Positions 1 through 33,139 of a DNA stretch of 64,000 nucleotides are shown in pieces (position 1 is the stretch's first letter; each line of letters opens with the position of its first letter). Source of the stretch: Perognathus longimembris pacificus (taxonomy: Eukaryota; Chordata; Mammalia; Rodentia; Heteromyidae); assembly GCF_023159225.1 (NCBI RefSeq), contig NC_063188.1, positions 37,066,021-37,130,020 of the forward strand, in the 5' to 3' direction. Made by a program: the position numbers and the translations under genes. Below the pieces are notes generated by a model, which searched no databases, was not told where the DNA came from, and saw only the letters and a list, made by a program, of their open reading frames with translations.

Positions 1-22539
<22,539 letters not shown>

Positions 22540-22776
22540 TCACGGGCAGGCCGAGCGCAGTGGCTCACGGCTACCGGAGGAATGAATGGCCGTACTGAAG
22601 CTACTGCAGGACCACAACAGCAGGTAGCCACACAGTCAGCACCTCAGTGGCCTCCGTAGATGCCGGGCTGCCGTCGTCGCCACCGCTGCCGCCGCGATTC
22701 AGCCCAGCCCACGAGAGCAGCGCCGCCGCCCGGCCTGGGCCCCGCCCACTGCGCTCGCCACTCGCTGCAGCCCACC

Positions 22777-22784
22777 TGACGTCA
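22777..22784. promoter_or_regulatory. Perfect CRE palindrome TGACGTCA
   Basis: TGACGTCA is the full-length CREB/ATF consensus. It lies about 350 bp upstream of the FAM199X start codon inside the CpG island, the usual setting for functional CREs. Binding is inferred, not shown. Confidence 0.7.
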
Positions 22785-23104
22785 CCCAGGAGGGGAAGGA
22801 CAGCAGGAAGCCGCTCCCCTCGCCCCCTGCTGGAGCGGAGGAAGAACTGAACCCTTGCCTCTGTAGCCCCACATGATTTGGCCCTTGGAGCCCCAGCCTC
22901 TCCCTGCTCCCTAACCCTTGAATCTGGGATTCCAGGCTCAGAGGAGGCGGAAGCGTCTTTGCAGACCTCCGCTGTTTTTCCACTACCGCCTGATTACTAA
23001 ATAGCAAACTGCAGCCCCTTAGAAAAGAGACATTGCCAGAGTCACACCGAGGGTGCATGAGAAAGAGTCCACATGCCCTTATTCCCAGCACACTCAATCA
23101 CCCT

Positions 23105-23175
23105 CTGCCAGTTCAAGGAGTATTTATTGAGCTCCAGTAGTCTGTGTGCCCAGCACTGTGCAATGAGCAAAAGAA
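23105..23175 (+). repeat. MIR fragment
   Basis: GTATTTATTGAGCTCCAGTA and GTGCCCAGCACTGTGCAATG match the MIR 3' core. Confidence 0.6.
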
Positions 23176-23224
23176 ATGGGTCAAGTAGAAAAAAAAATCC
23201 CTACTTCGTTCTCTGGTGCCTCAA

Positions 23225-23560
23225 GGCAAGAACCCTACATTTCAGCCACCCTGCTACTCAGCGCTGCGGAACACGTACAGTTCTTCTCTATTTGATGTCT
23301 TGGCGTGAATTATGCACTCTGCTTGGAATGCCTGCGCCAGTTCTCCCTGGGCCAGTTCTCCCTCTCGTATCCTTAAAGCCCCAATTCACTTGCTTCCTCC
23401 TCAGGGAAGCCTTCCCCGACTCCCAAAGACGCTTACACACTCCAGATATGACTCCCCACTGCCACTGAAATTACATTATGGAACTTAAGTTGTTCAGTTT
23501 ACTAGTTCATATACTGTTCTTTCCTCCTATCATTTCTCTTTTCTCTATTCTAGTCAAACG
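23225..23560 (-). repeat. L2 3' end
   Basis: CTGCTTGGAATGCCTGCGCC, CACTTGCTTCCTCCTCAGGG and AAGCCTTCCCCGACTCCCAA are the familiar L2 antisense end. Diverged. Confidence 0.65.
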
Positions 23561-23929
23561 CTTCCAGATCCAAATTCTTTACTAAGTGAACACAGTTTAA
23601 CAACAACCCACTACTATTTTATAAAACGAAGCATGTATTTTCATATACAATGAAAAGAATAGAAGTGTTCAATAAAAACTTCTTTGTATGAAATTCTTTT
23701 AGCTTCATGGAAAACCTCATTACTTTGATCTAGAGGGAAGCAAAGAACTAAAATGAGGACATGTGGGAGTGAAAGAGCACAGGAGCAAGGGGAGGAAACA
23801 GGGAGGAAACAGGGCACTCGATGTTCCCAAGGGTGTTCCACAGGGTATTCTGCTGGGCACTGTGCCCTATCAATACAACACACAATAAAACAACTCCTCA
23901 GACACTCCTTACAATTTTATATACACTTG
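23561..23929. other. Unassigned intergenic sequence
   Basis: Mixed-composition DNA just beyond the promoter side of FAM199X. No named element. Confidence 0.35.
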
Positions 23930-24275
23930 TTCTTCAGAGGAATGGATTGGGACCAGCACCCCCAAACACAGGAAGATTCATGATCTTAAATCTCATATAA
24001 AATGGTACAGTATTTGCCTTAAAATTTCATGTACAGTCATCCCTGAGAAAAAAATGGCGCTACCAGAATCCCAAACACAGGAAAATCCATGAATCCTCTA
24101 AGTCTCATATAAAATGGCACTTGCATAATACATACAGGTATCTCATATATTTTATATCAGCTCCTACATTCCTCCAGTGATTGTTACAATGTAAATGATT
24201 TGAAAATAGCTATTATGCTGTATTGTTTGGGTGCATAAGAAGAAAAAAATCTGTCTACAGAAGATACTTTTTCCC
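23930..24275 (+). mobile_element. MER2/Tigger-type DNA transposon relic, with partial self-duplication
   Basis: The 5' part appears twice: ATGGATTGGGACCAGCACCC through TCTCATATAAAATGG at about 23940-24005, and again from ACAGTCATCCCTGAG at about 24033 through TCTCATATAAAATGGCAC. The remainder reads ATTATGCTGTATTGTTTGGG and AAAAATCTGTCTAC as in MER2-like pogo/Tigger derivatives. Non-coding. Confidence 0.6.
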
Positions 24276-25022
24276 CCTCAAATACTTTTTAACAGGATCT
24301 TTCTACAGGAATAGTTTTGCCTTTAATTGCAATTATATTCTGGAGCATGTGGATGATCACATGATAACTAGCTGCTGCCACACAATTAGGACACTTATCT
24401 GAGTGTCATTTCAAAACAGTTACCACAATGTAATATCACTTTAATTGTCCTGAGTGAGCAAACAAATGAGGTGAGCCCCATACTTCACGGTTTGCTATAC
24501 AAATGAAGGTTCCCAGTAGTTGAAAAAGAAGAAAGTGTTGAGCCACTGCAGTCCTCACAAGATCCCCTATTTCTCAAGGCCTGGGATAACTCCTGGCCTA
24601 AAACAGGCTAGATTCAAATGAATAAGAAGGTTGTGCCCAAGCAAACATTTGAAATAGTAACAAAGGACTGATAGCCCTGCTAATAGTTGCCACAATCTGG
24701 AAAAAGCACCACCAGAACTCAGATAAATACAAAGATCATGGAGAACTAGGACACTGAGAAATCTCTAAGTATCTCCCACTCCACACACAATCTCTGACAT
24801 TTTATATTATTACAGTTTGTCCACATAATCTATCATGGGCAAGACTGATCACCTCTTTTGTTTCTGTAACATCAACTGTTTATAAAATAAAAGAATAAGA
24901 CTTTGTCCAAGGGACTCTGAAAAATTTCAAAGACGGTTTTTAGTTGCAAAAGGTATCTTGCCAGTTATTCTCTTTCATTTTAGATTTTGGATTCAGTTTT
25001 CAGAAGGAAAAGGTAATTGGGA
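24276..25022. other. Unassigned intergenic sequence
   Basis: No SINE, LINE or exon that I can name; ordinary composition. Confidence 0.35.
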
Positions 25023-25110
25023 GGGCTGGGGATCTGGCTCAGCAAAAGAGCACCTGCCTGGCAAGTGCAAGGCCCTGAGTTCGGTCCGCAGCTCTGGGGA
25101 AAAAAAAAAG
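25023..25110 (+). repeat. ID SINE
   Basis: GGGCTGGGGATCTGGCTCAG, GCAAGTGCAAGGCCCTGAGT, TTCGGTCC B box and an A10 tail. One of the best preserved monomers in the window. Confidence 0.8.
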
Positions 25111-25212
25111 TAACTGGAAGATTTAGATATGACAATAGGATAGTTGGCTGCTCATATGAAGTATATTAAAATTTTAAAATATGCATAGAAATTTGTATGA
25201 TTATTAAGAACC

Positions 25213-25279
25213 ATTGCTCTGTGTCTCACTAGTAGAGCACTTGCCTGGCCTGGGGTTAGATCCCCAGTACCACTAAAAT
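25213..25279 (+). repeat. ID-like SINE fragment
   Basis: TGTGTCTCACTAGTAGAGCA and GGGGTTAGATCCCCAGTACC. Confidence 0.5.
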
Positions 25280-25311
25280 GATAGGTCTTTCATAAATGAG
25301 AAAGTGTTTCT

Positions 25312-25520
25312 AGCCCCGCACCAGTAGCTCATGCCTGTACTCCTAACTACAAAGGAGGCTGAGATCTGAGGATCTCAGTTTGAAGCCAGCCCAGGCAAGA
25401 ACGTCTATGATACTCTTATTTCCAACTAATTATAAAAAAGCCAGAAATGGAGCCTTGAGTGAAACAAACTAAGGGACAGGGCCTAGGACAGTACAAAGAA
25501 AAGAGAGACAGAGACAGAGG
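25312..25520 (+). repeat. B1-Geo SINE, internally deleted
   Basis: CCAGTAGCTCATGCCTGTAC, GGAGGCTGAGATCTGAGGAT, CTTATTTCCAACTAATTATA; part of the Geo half is lost, and the tail is AAGAGAGACAGAGAC. Confidence 0.65.
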
Positions 25521-25698
25521 AAAGTTTTCTTAAATAATCAAGGACACAAAGTCAACATAAAGTATAGAAAATTGTAGAGGTAAAAGATGGAATCACTTCT
25601 ATTCAGATTATACAGAATATTCCTTCACTAATGTACATTAAATAAAAAGTAAATGTCTAGAAATATAAAATGAATGCAACACACTCAAGACCTCCTAG

Positions 25699-26512
25699 TG
25701 TAATAAGGAGGCTGAGTCTAAGAAACTTCTGGCAGCCATCCTGGTGCCTCTTGCTGGGTAGAGGGCCCTGCAGTGCCTAAAAGCCTAGAGGTGAGAGAGG
25801 CTATTGACTGAATGCAGATGCCAAGCTCAAGGTGAGACTGGAGGACTCCGTTTTGTAGAAATGCAGTTATCATAGCCTTAGGAAAGCTTTGCATATAGAG
25901 AATGCTCTGATTATGCCTTCAGTAACTCCCTAAATGGCTTGAATCACCAGCCTCTGAGTAGCCTCTAGGTATAACCTATATGGAAGGTTGATTCCTATCT
26001 TCCCTAGATGGAAAAGTTCTGCTGGTACCTGAATATATCCATTTAATGTCTGGCATCTTGTCTTCAGGGTGGGGTAATGTAAAGACCCCCCCCACTGAGG
26101 TAATGGGCATACATGAATCGCTGGAGACAGGGGTGGGCACATGGCTAATAGGTTACTGGTCTTATCAGTCCAGTGCCTGGGACTGGGAGCTTTCCTGTGA
26201 CTCTGCCCCCTGACCTGAGCCTATTTATGCCCAGACCCATACCAGTGCAAGAATGCCATGCCCACTTGTCTCCATGTTCCTATCCTGTCTCCTGTCACCT
26301 GGCTGTTCTCTGGTCACCAGGACTCCCAATTCAGCTCCACTGGTTTGTTGGTATTGTTTTTGTTCTTTCTTTACTCTCTGGCCTGTGTCAAGTGTATTTG
26401 TGGGCTGCAGGCCTTTGTAATAATTAGCTTCCTGCAGACTGCTAGCCTCCAATGAAGACTCCAAGATTCAGTCCTTCAAAATGGGGCTTTTCTGTTTTCT
26501 CACCTTATAACA
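25699..26512. mobile_element. Solitary ERV-type LTR, 814 bp
   Basis: Begins TGTAATAAGG and ends CCTTATAACA: TG...CA termini that are inverted repeats at 9 of 10 positions. It is flanked by a 4-bp duplication CTAG (25695-25698 and 26513-26516). A TATA-like CTATTTATGC lies at about 26220. No primer-binding site or internal region follows, so this is a solo LTR left by recombination. The family is not identified, and I could not assign the transcriptional direction with certainty. Confidence 0.7.
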
Positions 26513-26827
26513 CTAGAATATTACAGTTCAGTTAAGAAGGCACACCTATTGGGAAAAAAATGTAGCAGAGTTTGCTAGTTGTCCAACACATAGCTTTTCT
26601 CCCTGTTCTCTTCTAATTACAGAAACATGCTTAAGCTATGAGTGGATATGCACCCTGACAGAAGAAAAGCACTTTAAATCCCAGCATTCTTTTCAAATGG
26701 GCTTGCACATATATGTAAATGTAGGTACGCCAGAAAAATGGATTTAATGTTGGAGTAAATGAATAAGATACCAGATGTTTTGACATTTTTATCTTTGCAT
26801 GTAAATATATTTTTAAATCTGATGATT

Positions 26828-27025
26828 TTTTTTTGCCAGTCCTGGGCCTTGGACTCAGGGCCTGAGCACTGTCCCTGGCTTCATTGTGCTCAAAGCTAGC
26901 ACTCTGCCACTTGAGCCATAGCGCCACTACTGGCTTTCCCTATATATGTGGTGCTGGGGAATCAAACCCAGGGCTTCATTTATACAAGGCAAGCATTTTT
27001 GCCACTAGGCCATATTCCCAGCTCC
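26828..27025 (-). repeat. IDL-Geo SINE, reverse
   Basis: Complete copy with a 15-bp duplication AAATCTGATGATTTT on both sides (about 26813-26827 and 27026-27040). Confidence 0.9.
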
Positions 27026-27055
27026 AAATCTGATGATTTTTAATCCACCTTTTTT

Positions 27056-27695
27056 TGTAAGTTATTTATTAATTAAACAAAAATTTTTTGACAAGGTGTT
27101 GTGCAAAAAGGGTACAGTTACATAGTAGGGCACTGTGTACATTTCTTGTGATATCTTACACCCTGTTTTTCTTTCCCTTCCCTAGGTCAGGTAGACATAT
27201 ATACAATACACAATGTACCAAGAACATATACAGTAGCCACGTGGCCTACGCCAAAGAAAATTCACCTAGGGCTTTAAATGTAATGTTGACATTAGACAAT
27301 ATGTCAACAGTAGTCTTATATGAACGTACATACATAGGTTTTGAGCTATTGTATTCCACAGAGAGGTCAATTTTTGACCTTTATATGTTGAGTAGTTGTT
27401 TGGTTTTAGTTACATAGTGTTGGGTCGCTGACCCAATTCTGTGGGAAATACCATTTGACAAGCAGTTTTTGGTTTCACAGACCTGGTCTCTACTGTCTCT
27501 CCGTCACCCCATCTTAACAGTGATATATCAGGGAGATCATGCCCCTTTGTTTTCTGTGTTCTAGGCTTGTCTCGCTCAACATTATTTGTTCAAGTTCTGA
27601 CCATTTCCCTGTGAATAACAATATTTCACCATTCCTAATCGCTATGTAGTATTCCATTGTGTATAGGTACCATATTTTTTGGATCCATTCATCTG
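27056..27695 (-). mobile_element. L1 3' end, reverse, with target-site duplication
   Basis: A perfect 16-bp duplication (TTAATCCACCTTTTTT) sits at 27040-27055 and 27696-27711. The element keeps only the last ~60 codons of ORF2 (reading [20 protein letters not shown], stop at 27514) and the complete long 3' UTR. It is a severely 5'-truncated young insertion. Confidence 0.92.
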
Positions 27696-27891
27696 TTAAT
27701 CCACCTTTTTTATTTTGTAATGAATTTTTCAGTCTTTTTTGTCTTAACATTAGTCACACATACTAATGGAACACTGCTACAATATTTTGACTGATGCTCC
27801 TAATGAGGACCTGCTATCTCTTCTGAATCATATCAGTATTAATTAGGATATGTATATATATAGATATACATATATACATATACATGCATAC

Positions 27892-27894
<3 letters not shown>

Positions 27895-27938
<44 letters not shown>
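27895..27938. repeat. (GA)n microsatellite
   Basis: Pure GA repeat of about 22 units at the tail side of a reverse B1-like SINE. Confidence 0.9.
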
Positions 27939-27940
<2 letters not shown>

Positions 27941-28045
27941 AGGCCTCACTATATAGCTCATTCTGTCCTCAAACTTATGGTCCTCCTGCTTCAGTCTCTT
28001 CAAGTACTGGGATTACAGGGATTCACCACATCAGGCTCAGGGTAC
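27939..28045 (-). repeat. B1-like SINE, reverse
   Basis: CAAGGCCTCACTATATAGCT, GGTCCTCCTGCTTCAGTCTC, TACTGGGATTACAGGGATTC. Confidence 0.65.
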
Positions 28046-28820
28046 AGTTTTATTATTTGCAAACTACTAATCTAGTCTATGGGTTTTTTTGTGTTAATCA
28101 TATCATTCTTATCAAGCATTCCACTTCAGGTTCATTTTGGCTCTTTTTAATAACAAGAGGGCTTGCATTAAATAGAAATAAAACAATGAACAGTTGAATC
28201 AATTAAGGATTTGTGCTATTACAGTAAAAAATCTCTATCACAAAATAATTACAGTGCAACCACAATTTTAAACAAATGCCTTTTTCTAACAATTCTAAGA
28301 ATTGTTTAAATTCTGTAGTTAAAATGAATCATGAACACGTGTCTTCATTTCCAATTTGGCAGAATGGGTTTTGCTGTCAGCAGGACATATGAGGAATAGG
28401 CTGAGCCTTTTGCTGATTCAAGTTATTCTGTAGGCCTAAATTCAATCTGAGGGATCCTGTCTACTTGTACCTTAAGTCACTTCTAATCTCCCCAGGGACA
28501 GATATGGCTTCTCTGCTCACAATGGTGAATAGCGTTGCCTTTACATAGTCTTTAACAACTAGGAAATAAGTATGAGTCTTCCATAAGGGATTCCTAGAAG
28601 CAGAGTCAAAGTAGGACATAGTTCTTAGGCAAGTGACTTATTGAGGGAGTGCTCTCACATACATGGGCAAGAGAGAAGTAGGATATGGAGAAGGGATAAA
28701 ACTGAGCTGGGTGGAAACCAGCTTTAGCATAGTCCTGAGAGTGATTCTGGAGCACCACGAAATGAGGCAATCTTAAGGCAAAGAAAGAATGGAGAAAATT
28801 AAGTAAAAAGCCTTCTCATG
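28046..28820. other. Unassigned intergenic sequence
   Basis: AT-rich to 28320, then balanced. No named repeat or exon seen. Confidence 0.35.
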
Positions 28821-28822
28821 GT

Positions 28823-29023
28823 ACCTGGGAATATGGCCTAGTGGTAAAGTGCTCGCCTCATATACATGAAGCCCTGGATTCTATTCCTCAGCACCACATA
28901 TACAGAAAAAAGTCAGAAGTGGCTCTGTGGCTCAAGTGGTAGAGTGCTAGCCTTGAGCCAAAAGAAGCCAGGGACAGTGCTCAGGCCCTGAGTTTAAGCC
29001 CCAAGACTGGCAAAAAAAAAAAA
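28823..29023 (+). repeat. IDL-Geo SINE
   Basis: Complete copy in a duplication AAAAAGCCTTCTCATGG (once before the SINE and once after the A15 tail). Confidence 0.9.
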
Positions 29024-29159
29024 AAAAGCCTTCTCATGGCACCTCTGTTCTCTCTTTCTACATTTACTCACATTTAAGTAGAAGGCCAAGCCAAGACACA
29101 GGTACCATTATTGGTCTGGTTGATGGAGTGAGGAGACATCATTGTTCACCTACAACTGG

Positions 29160-29382
29160 AATCCAAAGGATTTAGTTATTCAGGAGGCTGAGATATGAGG
29201 ATCAAGCTTCAAAGCCTAGGACAGCTTTGAAAGGCAGGAAAGGCCGTAAATCTCCAATTAACTGCCAGAAATCCAGAAGTGGTGCTATAGCTGAAGTGGT
29301 AGAGCGCTAGCCCTGAGTTGAAGAGCTCAGGGACAGTGCCCAGGCCCAGAGTTCAAGCCCCATGACCAACCCAAACAAACAA
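29160..29382 (+). repeat. B1-Geo SINE, 5' truncated
   Basis: Starts at TTCAGGAGGCTGAGATATGA; the Geo half is intact (GGTAGAGCGCTAGCCCTGAG, CAGTGCCCAGGCCCAGAGTT). Confidence 0.75.
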
Positions 29383-29647
29383 GTCACTATTTTGTTTCGA
29401 GTCAAAAGTGAATATTAAAGTCTCTGGGTATTGTTTGAAAATAGGAAAAAATCTTTTAAACTATTCAGCTTTAACACAATGGTGATGTGAGATGAAGTGA
29501 GGATCTTGTCCTTTTTTCTTCAGTAGTCTTAATTAAAGTAGGCAATATTGGGGCTTATGTTGCACAGTGAAAGGCAGTTTGGGGCTGGTTATGACAATAG
29601 CTATTTGAGTTCTGTCCTTTGCTGGCTGCTTTTATGGGTATTTTTGT

Positions 29648-29880
29648 TGTTCGTTTGTTTTTGCCAGTCCCTGGGACTTGAACTGTTTCTGAGCGTCTTC
29701 GTGCTCGAGGCTAGCGTTTTACCTCTTGGGCCATAGCAACACTTCTGGTGTTTTGGGTGGTTAATTGGAGTTAAGAGCCTCTTGGGGACGTTCCTGTTTC
29801 GGCTGGCTTTGAACAGCGATCCTCAGATCTCAGCCTTCTGAGTAGATAGGATTACAGGCGTGAACCACCGGCTCCCGACT
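29648..29880 (-). repeat. B1-Geo SINE, reverse, CpG-retaining
   Basis: Antisense order with unusually many CpGs (GTCTTCGTGCTCGAGGCTAG, GGCGTGAACCACCGGCTCCC), either young or protected by the nearby CpG patch. Confidence 0.75.
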
Positions 29881-29934
29881 AGTTTTTATGCCTTTTAACC
29901 TAAAAGATCTCTGTTTAAATTCACGCAAATGCAC

Positions 29935-30300
29935 CTTGACTCGAAGGGGTTAAAATGAGGGCCGGAGGTGGGGCGAAGAGGATTGTGGGTGCATAGGAAA
30001 TAAGCCAGGCGCTTCTCTACCGTCTCCGACTTTACATGAGGAGTAATGACCGTTGACCCTTTGGGCACTGCCACTGCCACAGCTCTCTGAGGTCGCAGGG
30101 CCGTCGGACACGGGTAAATGGACGAGGCAGAAGTTTGGAACACTTTTTATCAGCCGAAAGGTCAGCACTCCTTACTAGCAGCTTAGCGGAGAAAACGGAA
30201 GTGAGCACAAGAAAGTGACGGACCGAGTGACCTGGTGGCGCTCACTGATGGCGTAAGCATGGGGCTGAGCTGGCGTTTAACTGTGAGGTGTGCTCACGTT
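29935..30300 (+). promoter_or_regulatory. Candidate second CpG-rich promoter, divergent from FAM199X
   Basis: Unique sequence with about 18 CpGs in 300 bp, far above its surroundings. It has an ETS/GABP-type site ACGGAAGTGA at 30195-30204 and a donor-like GGC/GTAAGC at 30252/30253. No TATA box and no coding frame is evident, so it would be a non-coding first exon transcribed to the right. Human gene order as I remember it puts the 5' end of SLC25A53 head-to-head with FAM199X at a similar distance, which makes that gene the first candidate. The promoter call rests on sequence; the gene name is inference. Confidence 0.45.
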
Positions 30301-30491
30301 TAAGTGTTCTGCATCTTTTGATTATTTGTGTCTGGAGACAGGAGCAATAGAAAGCTGGAGAAAGGATGGAGAAAACTGCTAAAATGTGTCATTGGCTGGG
30401 CATGAATAAAACTGAGCCGCAACCCTTTAAGGTGATTATATTGGCATGATCAAAGCTGCTAGTTTGAGATGCTGAATTCTGTACCTGTTTG

Positions 30492-30696
30492 GGTTTTGTT
30501 TTTTGCCAGTCCTGGGGCTTGAACTCAGGGCCTGAGCACTGTCCCTAGCTTCTCTTTGCTCAAGGCTAGCATACTCTGCCACTTGAGCCACAGTGCCACT
30601 TCTGACCATTTTCTATATATGTGGTGCTGGGGAATCGAACCCAGGGCTTCGAGCATAAGAGGCGAGCACTTTACCACTAGGCCACATTCCCAGCCC
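30492..30696 (-). repeat. IDL-Geo SINE, reverse
   Basis: Complete; flanked by CTGTACCTGTTT on the left and CTGTACCTGTTTTG on the right as target duplication. Confidence 0.9.
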
Positions 30697-30858
30697 CTGT
30701 ACCTGTTTTGAGTACTCTGTTAAGCCTCTGCTTGAGGACAGGCTTTTATTTCTTTACCCTTAGGCTTTATTTTCACCTTTTACAGCTCGAGGGTTGCAAT
30801 CTGCTTTTAGTCATAAGCAATTACACTACAAGGAGTTAGACATAGATTCATATTCAAT

Positions 30859-31063
30859 GTTTTTTTTTTTTTGCCAGTCCTGGGCATTGGACTCAGGGTC
30901 TGAGCACTGTCCCTGGCTTCTTTTTGCTCAAGGCTAGCACTCTGCCACTTGAGCCACAGCGCCACTTCTGGCCGTTTTCTGTATATGTGGTTCTGGGGAA
31001 TTGAACCCAGGGCCTCATATATACGAGGCAAGCACTCTTGCCACTAGGCCATATCCCCAGCCC
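30859..31063 (-). repeat. IDL-Geo SINE, reverse
   Basis: Complete, T12 head (antisense poly(A)), with a short duplication CATATTCA on both sides. Confidence 0.9.
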
Positions 31064-31443
31064 CATATTCAGTTCTAAAAATATACTCGGAGGAACTTGA
31101 CTGCCCTGGGTGTTGAAGTCTCGAACAGCTTTTTTGACATGGTGGTTTAGCTTCTATAAAGAAGGGTAAACACACTCCCAATGCTAAAATTTGAATTAAA
31201 TCACCATAGATGCAAAGAGTGCTTAAATTGTTTTTTTACAGAAATACACTTCCTACTTTGGGTCCACAAATGAACCATAGACCTGAAAAAAATGGTGGGA
31301 TTCCTGGGGTGAGAATGATTCACAACAATCCTGTGAAAAATACAGTCCTTCATTAGAACAAACGACTGTACATACAGTCCTTCATAAGCATAAGGGACTA
31401 TCCTATGCTGACAGGTACAAACACTGTCATTTGCAAAATATTG

Positions 31444-31553
31444 CCAAGAGCCAGTGGCTCATACCTTTACTGCACAGAAAGTGAAGTCCTTGAGACTCAT
31501 CTTCAATTAATCACCAGAAAGCCAGAAATAGAGTTGTGTTTCAACTGGTAGAG
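31444..31553 (+). repeat. B1-Geo SINE, left piece of a split copy
   Basis: AGCCAGTGGCTCATACCTTT to CAACTGGTAGAGC. The sequence resumes at about 32171 after a ~617-bp foreign segment. Confidence 0.6.
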
Positions 31554-32170
31554 CCGAGAGAGGTGGTTGGTGGTGGGTTATGTTTGCCCACCTGGCCTAA
31601 CTCAGCTTCCAGGGATCACTGCTAACACCTTTGGGATCCCCAGAGCAGGAGTGGCAGGGGAAGGGAGGGTGGGTCCTTGCCCCCCCCATCACTGTCCCAG
31701 GTGTCCAAGCTGCACAGCTGACTCTTGGTTCCTACAGAATGTGTATGAAACACCTGGTTCAGTAATGGCTTTCTCACCTCTTGGATAGTTTTCATCTCAT
31801 TCATGTAGAGCTACATGGGTTGTGAAGGGGACTATGGCTTCTTCCTGCTGGGCAGCCTGTGTGTGGCATGGAACAGGACCTCCTACACTGTGGGCCTGGC
31901 CTCACTGCAGAGACCTATCCAGCTTGTCACTGGGGGGCCTGGCCACAGACGTGAGGGCCTTGCTGCCTGCCAGCCTGCTCTAGGCTTGTCCCCGCTGAGC
32001 CTCTACGTGGGCCAGCTAGAGCTGAAAGCCGAAGGAATAAGCCCTGCCTAAGGTTGGAATGAAGCAAGCTGTCTACCACTTGAGTAAGGCACAGGGTGAG
32101 GACTGGCTGGGTGCTGGACAGCCCATGCCGAAGCACTGGGACTTTAAAACCTGAACCTTTGCCGGCCCAT
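31554..32170. other. Unidentified ~617-bp insert inside a SINE
   Basis: This segment is richer in G+C than its neighbours and splits a B1-Geo SINE in its right half. It has no poly(A), no TG...CA ends and no clear target duplication. An open frame of 78 codons (31815-32051, plus strand, reading MGCEGDYGFFLLGSLCVAWN at its start) lies in it, but I do not recognise the product and it lacks an upstream open frame. It could be a captured genomic or cDNA piece. Confidence 0.5.
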
Positions 32171-32240
32171 AAAAAGAAACTCTCGGAGATAGTGACCAGG
32201 CCCTGAGTTGAAACCTTAGGAATGGCGCGAAGGAAAAAAT
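32171..32240 (+). repeat. B1-Geo SINE, right piece of a split copy
   Basis: GAAACTCTCGGAGATAGTGA, then CAGGCCCTGAGTTGAAACCT and AGGAATGGCGCGAAGGAAAA: the missing 3' half of the copy that starts at 31444. Confidence 0.6.
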
Positions 32241-32657
32241 ATATAGACTGCGGTGCAAACAGCCCTTCATACACATAAAGGACTAAGTGGTGGTTGGTGC
32301 AAATAAAGTCCTTCATCTATATACAGGATTGTACTGTTCTTGGTGCAAGCAGGCCTATACTATTTGCAGAAAGGACTACTGTGATTGGTACAAAAAAGTG
32401 CCTCATTTACATAGGGTACTTTGGCTCAAAGGCTCCTTCAGCTTCATAAAAGACTTGTGATTGGTGAAGATCTAGTTCATCTGTACTGTGTTTTATGCAA
32501 ACACAGTTCTTCATTTCAATAAGAACTTCACTGTGATTGGTGCAAACACAGTCTTTCATTTGTATACATGACTATACTGTTGTTTGGATAGTTGCATGTT
32601 CATACAGAACCGTGCTATGATTGGTGCATATATAATCCTTCATCTGCATAAAGAAAT

Positions 32658-32898
32658 GTGCTTTTATTTTTAGCCAGTCCTGGGCCTTGAACTCTGGGCT
32701 TGGGCACTGTCCCTGAGCTTCTTTTTACTAAAGCTAGCAGTCTGCCACTTTAGCCACCATTACACTTCCAGCTTTATATTTTGGTAATTTATTGGAGATA
32801 AGATTTTCACAGACATTCCTATACTGGCTTCGAACCACAATCCTCAGATTGCCTCCTGAGTAGCTAGGATTACAGGTGTGAGCTACTGGTGTCAGGCT
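32658..32898 (-). repeat. B1-Geo SINE, reverse, in the array
   Basis: AGCCAGTCCTGGGCCTTGAA to TTACAGGTGTGAGCTACTGG, inserted between two array units. Confidence 0.75.
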
Positions 32899-33139
32899 CT
32901 ACTATGCTTTTTGCAAACCGTCCATCATTTGCAAAAATGTATAGCCTCTGACTGCTACAAACAATCCTACATCTCTCCAAGGCAGAATATTATGTTTGGT
33001 GCAAATACAGACTTTCACTTCATAATGGTCTGTACTGTGATTGGTACAAATAAAGTCCCTCATTTACATAAGGAGTGTACATTTTGGGTGCAAAATGATC
33101 TTTTTTTTCCATAAAGGACTGCACTATTGTAATAACCTG

